Source: Mycobacterium sp. Root135 (lineage in GTDB: Bacteria; Actinomycetota; Actinomycetes; Mycobacteriales; Mycobacteriaceae). From it: 64,000 bases of DNA. The translations under genes and the position numbers were made by a program. The notes under the pieces were generated by a model. It was not told the DNA's origin and ran no database searches. It worked only from the letters and a program-made list of their open reading frames with translations. This document shows positions 57,781 through 64,000 of the stretch, piece after piece (position 1 is the stretch's first letter; every line of letters begins with the position of its first letter). Location: contig NZ_LMEZ01000001.1 of NCBI RefSeq assembly GCF_001426545.1, forward strand, positions 1,052,505-1,116,504, read 5' to 3'.

Positions 57781-58932
57781 TCAGCTTACGGTCACAACGG
57801 GCGCGCCGCTGGCATCATCCAAACCACGTTCGGCGGCAATCTTCATCGCCTCTTCGATGAGTGTCTCGACGATCATCTGCTCGGGCACCGTCTTGATCAC
57901 TTCGCCCTTGACGAAGATCTGACCCTTGCCGTTGCCGGAGGCGACGCCGAGATCGGCCTCACGGGCCTCACCCGGTCCGTTGACGACGCAGCCCATCACC
58001 GCCACTCGCAACGGAATGTCCATGCCCTCCAGGCCCGCCGACACCTCGTTGGCCAGGGTGTACACGTCGACCTGGGCGCGGCCGCACGACGGGCAGGACA
58101 CGATCTCCAGCCCGCGGGGACGCAGATTCAGCGATTCCAGGATCTGGTTGCCGACCTTGATCTCCTCGACCGGCGGCGCCGACAACGAGACCCGGATGGT
58201 GTCGCCGATGCCCTTCGACAGCAGCGCGCCGAATGCGACGGCCGACTTGATGGTGCCCTGGAACGCGGGCCCGGCTTCGGTGACGCCGAGGTGCAGCGGG
58301 TAGTCGCATTGCGCCGCGAGCTGCTCGTAGGCGGCCACCATGATGACGGGGTCGTTGTGCTTGACGCTGATCTTGATGTCGCCGAAGCCGTGCTCCTCGA
58401 ACAGCGACGCCTCCCACAGCGCCGACTCCACCAGCGCCTCGGGCGTGGCCTTGCCGTACTTCTTCATCAGCCGCGGGTCGAGCGAGCCCGCGTTGACACC
58501 GATCCGGATGGGGATGCCCGCGGCACCGGCAGCCTTGGCCACCTCCTTGACCCTGCCGTCGAACTCCTTGATGTTTCCGGGGTTTACGCGAACGGCGGCA
58601 CACCCGGCGTCGATGGCGGCGAAGATGTACTTCGGCTGAAAGTGGATGTCGGCGATCACCGGGATGTTCGCCTTCTTGGCGATCACCGACAGCGCGTCGG
58701 CGTCCTCCTGCCGGGGACAGGCCACGCGCACGATGTCGCAGCCGGACGCGGTCAGTTCGGCGATCTGCTGCAGCGTGGAGTTGATGTCGTGAGTCTTGGT
58801 GGTGCACATCGACTGCACGGCGATCGGGTAGTCGCTGCCGACGCCCACGTTGCCCACCATCAGCTGACGCGTCTTGCGACGGGGAGCCAGCGTCGGCGGG
58901 GGCGGTACTGGCAAACCCAGACCGACGGTCAT
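57781..58932 (-). CDS. ispG: 4-hydroxy-3-methylbut-2-enyl diphosphate synthase (GcpE)
   Basis: A 383-residue Fe-S enzyme of the MEP isoprenoid pathway. The N-terminal TIM-barrel motif is [19 protein letters not shown], and the Fe-S cysteines lie in [11 protein letters not shown] and [12 protein letters not shown]. It acts one step before IspH and downstream of Dxr, whose gene lies two genes away. Isoprenoids here would also feed carotenoids, which makes a distant link to the retinal genes. Confidence 0.96.
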   Translation of the reverse strand: MTVGLGLPVPPPPTLAPRRKTRQLMVGNVGVGSDYPIAVQSMCTTKTHDINSTLQQIAELTASGCDIVRVACPRQEDADALSVIAKKANIPVIADIHFQPKYIFAAIDAGCAAVRVNPGNIKEFDGRVKEVAKAAGAAGIPIRIGVNAGSLDPRLMKKYGKATPEALVESALWEASLFEEHGFGDIKISVKHNDPVIMVAAYEQLAAQCDYPLHLGVTEAGPAFQGTIKSAVAFGALLSKGIGDTIRVSLSAPPVEEIKVGNQILESLNLRPRGLEIVSCPSCGRAQVDVYTLANEVSAGLEGMDIPLRVAVMGCVVNGPGEAREADLGVASGNGKGQIFVKGEVIKTVPEQMIVETLIEEAMKIAAERGLDDASGAPVVTVS

Positions 58933-58951
58933 GATGACTTCTTTCTGAAGA

Positions 58952-60181
58952 CTATTGGAACAGCCTGATCGGGTTGACCAGGTCAGCGGTGACGGTCAGC
59001 AGCATGTAGCCACCCACGATGACGAGCACGACGTAGGTGGCGGGCATCAGCTTGAGGTAGTTCACCGGGGCGGCGGCAACCTTGCCGCGCGCCGAACGAA
59101 TCATATTGCGGAGCTTCTCGTACACGGCAATCGCGATGTGGCCACCGTCGAAGGGCAGCAGCGGCAGCAGGTTGATCGCACCGAGGACGAAGTTCAGTTG
59201 CGCCAAGAAGAACCAGAACGCCACCCACAGTCCGGCGTCCACTGTGTCGCCGCCGATGATGCTGGCGCCGACCACGCTGATGGGCGTCTCCGGATCCCGT
59301 TCACCGCCGCCGATGGACGTCCACAGCGCCCCGATCTTGGTGGGAATCTTGGCAAGCGACTTGCCGAGTTCGACCATCAGGTCGCCGGTGAAGGCGACGG
59401 TCCCCGGCACCGCCGAGAGCGGGTTGTACTGCGTCGGCCCGAACTGGGCGCCTGCGATGCCGACCGCACCGACCTCGGTTGGGGCGCCGTTGCCCTCCTT
59501 GGTCCAGCGCTGGGCCTTGGTGACGTCGACGGTGGTGGTGAACTCCTCGGAGCGCCCGTTCTCGGTGCGCTCCACGACGAATGGCGTCGGTGCGTTGAGC
59601 TTGCGCACGGCGGCGACCATCTGTTCGAAGGTCTTCACGTCGGTGTCGCCGACCTTGACGACCGTGTCGCCAGCTCTGATGCCTGCCTGCGCCGCCGGGC
59701 CTGGGCCGGTGCACTCCCCCAGCTTGCCCTTGGTGACCTCGGACGACACGCAGGACGTCTCGCCGACGATGGCGGCGGTGGGCGGGTGCAGGTTGGGCAG
59801 TCCCCAGATGATGGCGATGCCGTAGATCAGCACCAGGCCGATCACGAAGTTCATCGCGGGGCCCGCGAGCAGCACCGCGACCCGCTTCCACACCTTCTGG
59901 CGGAACATGGCGTACGGGCGGTCCTCGGGGGCGAGCTCCTCGACCGACGTCATGCCCGCGATGTCGCAGAAGCCGCCAGCCGGAATGGCCTTCAGTCCGT
60001 ACTCGGTGTACCCGAGCCGGTTGCGGCGCTTCGTCGACCACACGGTCGGTCCGAATCCGACGAAGTAGCGGCGCACCTTCATTCCGGTGGCGCGCGCCAC
60101 CCACATGTGACCGCATTCGTGCAGCGCCACCGACACCAAGATGGCCAGTGCGAACAGCACAATGCCCAGTGCGAACATCAT
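58952..60181 (-). CDS. rip1: Site-2 protease Rip1
   Basis: A 409-residue membrane metalloprotease. The zinc motif is HECGH (His21, Glu22, His25) in the first helix; the partner aspartate is in LPFDGGHIA near the C-terminus. A PDZ domain (about 125-210) contains [14 protein letters not shown]. The two N-terminal Met codons are typical. It cleaves anti-sigma factors within the membrane. ATG 60181 immediately follows the dxr stop, as in M. tuberculosis. Confidence 0.95.
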   Translation of the reverse strand: MMFALGIVLFALAILVSVALHECGHMWVARATGMKVRRYFVGFGPTVWSTKRRNRLGYTEYGLKAIPAGGFCDIAGMTSVEELAPEDRPYAMFRQKVWKRVAVLLAGPAMNFVIGLVLIYGIAIIWGLPNLHPPTAAIVGETSCVSSEVTKGKLGECTGPGPAAQAGIRAGDTVVKVGDTDVKTFEQMVAAVRKLNAPTPFVVERTENGRSEEFTTTVDVTKAQRWTKEGNGAPTEVGAVGIAGAQFGPTQYNPLSAVPGTVAFTGDLMVELGKSLAKIPTKIGALWTSIGGGERDPETPISVVGASIIGGDTVDAGLWVAFWFFLAQLNFVLGAINLLPLLPFDGGHIAIAVYEKLRNMIRSARGKVAAAPVNYLKLMPATYVVLVIVGGYMLLTVTADLVNPIRLFQ

Positions 60182-61350
60182 CTGGTTGCTACGACCTCCC
60201 GTGCTGCGTTCTCGACCGCGATGCCGGCCCTGTCCCTGGCCCAGTCCTGAGCGGCGAGTACGTCGTCCACGGTAGCCGGTTCCGCAGACCACTGGTCCGC
60301 AGCGCGCAGCACGTCGCCGACGATCCGGACGATCGCGGGAAATCGGATCCGCCCGGCAAGGAACGCTTCAGCTGCCTCTTCGTTGGCGGCGTTGTAGACC
60401 GCCGTCAGGCAACCGCCCCTGGTGCCCGCCTCGCGCGCGAGCGCCACGGCGGGGAAGACGGCGTCATCCAACGGTTCGAATTCCCACGTGGACGCCGTCG
60501 TGAAGTCGCACGCAGACGCCGCACCGGGGACGCGCGCCGGCCACCCGAGCGCCAGGGCGATGGGCAGCTTCATGTCGGGGGGGCTCGCCTGGGCGAGGGT
60601 GGAGCCGTCGACGAAGGTGACCATCGAGTGCACGATCGACTGCGGATGGACCACGACGTCGATGCGCTCGTAGGGCACGCCGAACAGGAGGTGCGTCTCG
60701 ATCAGCTCGAGCCCCTTGTTGACCAGCGAGGCCGAGTTGAGCGTGTTCATCGGGCCCATCGACCACGTGGGATGGGCACCGGCCTGTTCCGGGGTGACGT
60801 CCTCGAGATCGGCGGCCGACCAGCCTCGGAACGGACCACCCGATGCGGTCAGGACCAGCCGCGCGACCTCGTCGGGGGCACCGCCGCGCAGGCATTGCGC
60901 CAACGCGGAGTGCTCGGAGTCCACGGGCACGATCTGGCCCGGCTTGGCCGCCTTCAACACCAGCGGGCCGCCCGCGATCAACGACTCCTTGTTGGCAAGG
61001 GCCAACCGGGCGCCGGATTCGAGGGCGGCAAGGGTCGGGCGCAGACCCAGCGCACCGACGAGTGCGTTGAGGACGACGTCGGCTTCGGTGTTCTCGACCA
61101 GGTGCGTCGCCGCGTCGTCACCGACGTAGGTGACGTCGCCGATCTGGTCGGCAGCCTTGGCCGACGCCACGGCGACGTTGGCGACGCCGGTCTCAGCCCG
61201 CTGGCGGGCCAACAGGTCGGGGTTGCCGCCACCGGCAGCCAGCCCGACGACCTCGAACCGGTCGGGATTGGCGGCGATCACCTCGAGTGCCTGCGTGCCG
61301 ATGGAACCGGTGCTGCCAAGTACCAGTACGCGCACACGATCCCGAGTCAC
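60178..61350 (-). CDS. dxr: 1-deoxy-D-xylulose 5-phosphate reductoisomerase
   Basis: A 390-residue NADPH enzyme, the committed step of the MEP pathway. The cofactor motif is [13 protein letters not shown]. Active-site loops are [11 protein letters not shown] and [22 protein letters not shown] is also typical. GTG 61350 is the start, 161 bp from the divergent FAS1 lipoprotein gene. First gene of the dxr-rip1-ispG-GNAT-PBP run. Confidence 0.95.
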   Translation of the reverse strand: MTRDRVRVLVLGSTGSIGTQALEVIAANPDRFEVVGLAAGGGNPDLLARQRAETGVANVAVASAKAADQIGDVTYVGDDAATHLVENTEADVVLNALVGALGLRPTLAALESGARLALANKESLIAGGPLVLKAAKPGQIVPVDSEHSALAQCLRGGAPDEVARLVLTASGGPFRGWSAADLEDVTPEQAGAHPTWSMGPMNTLNSASLVNKGLELIETHLLFGVPYERIDVVVHPQSIVHSMVTFVDGSTLAQASPPDMKLPIALALGWPARVPGAASACDFTTASTWEFEPLDDAVFPAVALAREAGTRGGCLTAVYNAANEEAAEAFLAGRIRFPAIVRIVGDVLRAADQWSAEPATVDDVLAAQDWARDRAGIAVENAAREVVATR

Positions 61351-61511
61351 CGGTCCATTGTGCCGCCTGCCCCGGCGGGTGACGAAGCGCCGATCGAATG
61401 TGACGCCAATATGACGAGCAACCTGACAGCCAATCCGTGATCACCATCACCGCGAATGCCCCATGAGGACGGCGGCACAGGCCGTCCCTGACACATTGGA
61501 GTGATCACGTC

Positions 61512-62204
61512 ATGAACTCGACTCAGCGCAAGGCCTTCGCGGCAGCAGGCCTGGCCGCAGCGGCCATCCTCGCAACGTCCGCCTGTTCTAGCGAGACCGC
61601 CAGCAACACCGCAAGCAGCGTCTCGAGCGGCGCCAGCAGCATGTCCTCCAGCGTGATGAGCAGCACGACCTCGAGCGCCGCCCCGATGACCGGTGCCGCC
61701 GACCCGGCCGCCGACTTGGTCGGCCCCGGCTGCGCCGGCTATGCCGCACAGGTCCCCGAGGGCGCCGGCTCCGTTGCGGGCATGGCGCAGGACCCGGTCG
61801 CCACTGCCGCGTCGAACAACCCGATGCTCACCACCCTGACCGCCGCGGTCTCCGGCAAGCTCAACCCCGGCGTGAACCTCGTCGACACCCTCAACGGTGG
61901 CGAATTCACCGTGATCGCGCCGACCGACGACGCGTTCGCCAAGATCGACGCGGCCACGCTGGAGAAGCTGAAGACCGACGCCCCGTTGCTGACCAGCATC
62001 CTGACTTACCACGTGATTCCCGGCCAGCTGAGCCCCGCGCAGGTCGCGGGCAAGCACAAGACCGTCGAAGGTGCAGAGGTCGACATCACCGGTGCGGGCG
62101 AGGCGCTGAAGTTCGACAAGTCCGGCCTGGTGTGCGGTGGCGTCAAGACCGCCAACGCGACCGTGTACATGGTCGACACCGTCATGATGCCCCCGGCCAA
62201 GTAA
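61512..62204 (+). CDS. FAS1-domain lipoprotein (MPT83-like)
   Basis: A 230-residue protein with a lipobox ATSAC (Cys25), a Ser/Ala-rich linker and a single fasciclin domain (about 90-225) containing [41 protein letters not shown] and the closing [11 protein letters not shown]. tuberculosis MPT83 (Rv2873) has the same architecture and the same place after dxr. FAS1 proteins mediate surface adhesion. No dipZ gene separates it from its partner here. Confidence 0.88.
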   Translation: MNSTQRKAFAAAGLAAAAILATSACSSETASNTASSVSSGASSMSSSVMSSTTSSAAPMTGAADPAADLVGPGCAGYAAQVPEGAGSVAGMAQDPVATAASNNPMLTTLTAAVSGKLNPGVNLVDTLNGGEFTVIAPTDDAFAKIDAATLEKLKTDAPLLTSILTYHVIPGQLSPAQVAGKHKTVEGAEVDITGAGEALKFDKSGLVCGGVKTANATVYMVDTVMMPPAK

Positions 62205-62223
62205 CAACGGCTGCAACAGAACC

Positions 62224-62278
62224 CACGGGCGGTGTCCCGGTGCACAACCCCCGTTCTTGCAGCGGGACACCACCCGTG
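62224..62278. terminator. Hairpin between the two FAS1 genes
   Basis: CACGGGCGGTGTCCCG (62224-62239) pairs with CGGGACACCACCCGTG (62263-62278), 15 of 16 positions, with a 23-nt loop. It could attenuate transcription between mpt83-like and mpt70-like genes, or stabilise the first message. Confidence 0.6.
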
Positions 62279-62309
62279 TCTGCTTCACCAACGAAGAAAG
62301 TTGAATCGC

Positions 62310-62921
62310 ATGAAACTGACCGAGAAGACCAAGAAGGCCGTCACCGGCACCTCCATCGCAGCGTTGGCCGTCGCCGGACTGCTCACCTCCACGGGCATCG
62401 CGCAGGCCGCCCCGGCCGAGGGCCTCGTCGGCAACAGCTGTGCCGCGTACGCCAAGGAAGTTCCGACCGGCCCCGGTTCGGTGCAGGGCATGTCGATGGA
62501 TCCCGTCGCAGTTGCCGCCTCGAACAACCCGATGCTCACCACGTTGACCGCGGCCGTGTCCGGTCAGCTGAACCCGGCGGTGAACCTGGTGGACACGCTC
62601 AACAGCGGCGAGTTCACGGTGTTCGCGCCGACCGATGACGCGTTCAAGAAGATCGATCCCGCGACCATCGACAAGCTCAAGGTCGACGCTCCCCTTCTGA
62701 CCAGCATCCTGACCTACCACGTGGTGCCGGGACGGCTGAGCCCCGAGCAGGTCGTCGGCACGCACAAGACGGTCGAGGGTGGCGAGGTCACCGTGACTGG
62801 CATGGGCCCTGAGCTCAAGGTCAACGACGCCGGCCTGGTGTGCGGTGGCGTGCAGACCGCCAACGCGACGGTCTACATGATCGACACCGTGCTGATGCCG
62901 CCTGCTCCTCCGGCGATGTAA
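62310..62921 (+). CDS. Secreted FAS1-domain protein (MPT70-like)
   Basis: A 203-residue protein. A signal peptide ends at AQA just before APAEGLVGN (about residue 33/34). The FAS1 domain is highly similar to the adjacent lipoprotein ([30 protein letters not shown]). It differs from it in having no lipobox, so it is secreted like MPT70 (Rv2875). ATG 62310 follows GAAAG; an earlier in-frame start at 62232 would sit inside the hairpin and before the signal peptide. Confidence 0.88.
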   Translation: MKLTEKTKKAVTGTSIAALAVAGLLTSTGIAQAAPAEGLVGNSCAAYAKEVPTGPGSVQGMSMDPVAVAASNNPMLTTLTAAVSGQLNPAVNLVDTLNSGEFTVFAPTDDAFKKIDPATIDKLKVDAPLLTSILTYHVVPGRLSPEQVVGTHKTVEGGEVTVTGMGPELKVNDAGLVCGGVQTANATVYMIDTVLMPPAPPAM

Positions 62922-62987
62922 GCACCAGCGCTCCGCCGACGGGGCGGTCCAGGCTTCGGCCTGGGCCGCCCCGTTTGCGTTGGTGCT
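62921..62987. terminator. Strong hairpin after the second FAS1 gene
   Basis: ACGGGGCGGTCCAGGC (62939-62954) pairs with GCCTGGGCCGCCCCGT (62959-62974) around a TTCG tetraloop, then TTTG. Outer AGCACCA (62921-62927) and TGGTGCT (62981-62987) add a second paired segment. A clear terminator for the FAS1 genes, and probably for the converging HNH gene. Confidence 0.75.
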
Positions 62988-64000
62988 CAACATGTCTCGC
63001 GTTCCCGTTGGACGCGTCTGGCGCGGTCTTGGGCGCGGGTGGTCTTGCGGCGTGGCATGGTCAGCCCGGATGCGTGTGCCGTGGGCATCCGGCTCGCCTG
63101 AACCGTTGCGGTGGGTTTGGACAGTTCGGGGAACAGCAGGCGGCTACCCGGTGTGGTGATGTAGGTGCGGCCGTCGGGCGCAGTCCAGATGACGGTGCCG
63201 TCGTCGAGTTGCTGTTCGCGCCAACCACTTTGGCCGCCCCAGAACGTTTTGAGCAAGTGATGTCTTCGGCTTGGGCATTTCAAGTTGGATGCAGCGGTCG
63301 GCCCGTAGGGCCATGGAATCGTATGGTCGACGTCACAATTCGTGGCCGGCACTTTGCAGCCCGGGAAGCGGCAGGTCAGGTCGCGGCAGCGGACGAAGTC
63401 GGCCAGCCTTTTCGAGGGTCGGTATCGCGGTTCGGGTGGCGCTTGGCCGGGGTGCACGATCGTGGTGATGGTCGCCCCGACAGTGGCGCGGCAGGCGATG
63501 GCGCCGGGGAGGAACTGTCCACCCATCAGGGCGGCGGGTCGCAGGTTGGCCAGCCGACCCGGGGTGGGGGTGAGGGCTTCGGTGAGCGTCAGTTCACGCA
63601 GCGGCCTGGTGAACATGGCCGGGGGTTCGCCGTCGAGGGCGGTGCGCTCGTTTGAGGTATCAACTGTCGCAGCATCGTTCACGTCGGTGGACTGCTCTGC
63701 GTCCTCGGGGTCGGGAACGGTGGGCTCGGGTGCAGGTGGCGGTGGGGCTGGTGCTTCGGGTTCGCGGAGGGTGTCCGCGCTCGCGATTACGTAGACGACC
63801 ACCCCGGTGGAGGGTGGGTTCTCACCTGCGGGGCAGTCGTCGGTGTTGCAGAGGCAGGCCAGGCGGTCGTTGCCGTGGGAGATGGCTCCGATGGCGTCTG
63901 CTCGGCGTTGGTCCTTGGTCCGGGGATCGGCGGGGCACACGGTCTTGGCGATCGCGCTCAACCGCGCGTCGAAGGCCTTCGCGTCGGTGGCGAACAAAGT
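62987..64000 (-). CDS. DUF222/13E12-type HNH endonuclease-like protein, C-terminal part
   Basis: The gene runs off the right edge; about 337 codons are visible. It has the HNH-type motif CRDLTCRFPGCKVPATNCDVDHTIPW, with Cys pairs, followed by LKCPSRRHHLLKTF. The N-terminal DUF222 half is mostly outside. Such proteins (13E12 repeats) are abundant in mycobacterial genomes and may be mobile or toxic elements. The alternation of cysteines suggests a zinc site. The right boundary is not the real start. Confidence 0.85.
   Translation of the reverse strand, partial: TLFATDAKAFDARLSAIAKTVCPADPRTKDQRRADAIGAISHGNDRLACLCNTDDCPAGENPPSTGVVVYVIASADTLREPEAPAPPPPAPEPTVPDPEDAEQSTDVNDAATVDTSNERTALDGEPPAMFTRPLRELTLTEALTPTPGRLANLRPAALMGGQFLPGAIACRATVGATITTIVHPGQAPPEPRYRPSKRLADFVRCRDLTCRFPGCKVPATNCDVDHTIPWPYGPTAASNLKCPSRRHHLLKTFWGGQSGWREQQLDDGTVIWTAPDGRTYITTPGSRLLFPELSKPTATVQASRMPTAHASGLTMPRRKTTRAQDRARRVQRERETC

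Noticed and set aside
61351..61511. SigK promoter before the MPT83-like gene.
   Set aside because: The remembered -35 CCATCC and -10 CCGAAT boxes at proper spacing could not be found; only loose fragments occur.

Overview
The window is high-GC actinobacterial DNA. Gene content and order point to an environmental, fast-growing mycobacterium (Mycolicibacterium-like). The evidence is mycothiol reductase, PptT, the truB/rbfA/infB/nusA/rimP block, the EfpA, Rip1, Dxr and GcpE homologues, an MPT83/MPT70-like FAS1 pair and a 13E12-type HNH protein. Most of the order follows the M. tuberculosis Rv2788-Rv2875 backbone, with lineage-specific pieces inserted. Protein names are assigned from recognised motifs and remembered family sequences, not from a database search.

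Region 1 (1-2.8 kb) is the most unusual part. Between the end of an mntR/sirR-type regulator and truB sit a microbial rhodopsin gene (minus strand) and a Brp/Blh-type beta-carotene cleavage enzyme (plus strand), transcribed divergently from a 486-bp control region. The rhodopsin has the Asp-Thr-Glu proton-pump triad, the retinal lysine, the xanthorhodopsin-type histidine and a glycine at the position that opens the carotenoid-antenna fenestration in xanthorhodopsin. Together the two genes look like a compact light-driven proton-pump module, with retinal made on site. No carotenoid synthesis genes are present here.

Region 2 (2.8-22.4 kb) holds truB-pptT-metallophosphoesterase, a DUF3558 protein, a CocE-type hydrolase, DUF1802/DUF2277, an enoyl-CoA hydratase directly abutting a Tat-exported sulfatase, and the long translation operon rimP-nusA-ylxR-infB-rbfA-cnpB-dinF (minus strand). 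It ends with two small export/ferritin-like genes, proS and a pterin-dehydratase/VOC fusion.

Region 3 (22.4-34.6 kb) has two EfpA-type 14-helix exporters bracketing a divergent SDR/LysR pair, then the cobalamin/sirohaem block cysG2-cobB-cobO-Mg-chelatase, an ElaA-type GNAT and mqo.

Region 4 (34.7-40.4 kb) has a lysophospholipase-like hydrolase, mycothione reductase, a Mn-type superoxide dismutase, a CpdA-like phosphoesterase, a nickel/cobalt permease and an ArsR regulator. An 18-of-23 identical motif lies upstream of both the dismutase gene and the permease gene, oriented towards each, which suggests one metal-responsive regulator controls both.

Region 5 (40.4-47.2 kb) is a glutamylation-type amine catabolic operon (glnA4, puuD-like amidotransferase, aldehyde dehydrogenase, SDR, GntR regulator) with a divergent APC permease. 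Region 6 (47.2-64 kb) contains a SWIM-SNF2 helicase, cobQ, map, a class B PBP lipoprotein, the ispG-rip1-dxr trio, two FAS1 surface proteins and a truncated HNH/DUF222 gene at the window edge. No rRNA, tRNA, CRISPR array, insertion sequence or prophage was recognised.
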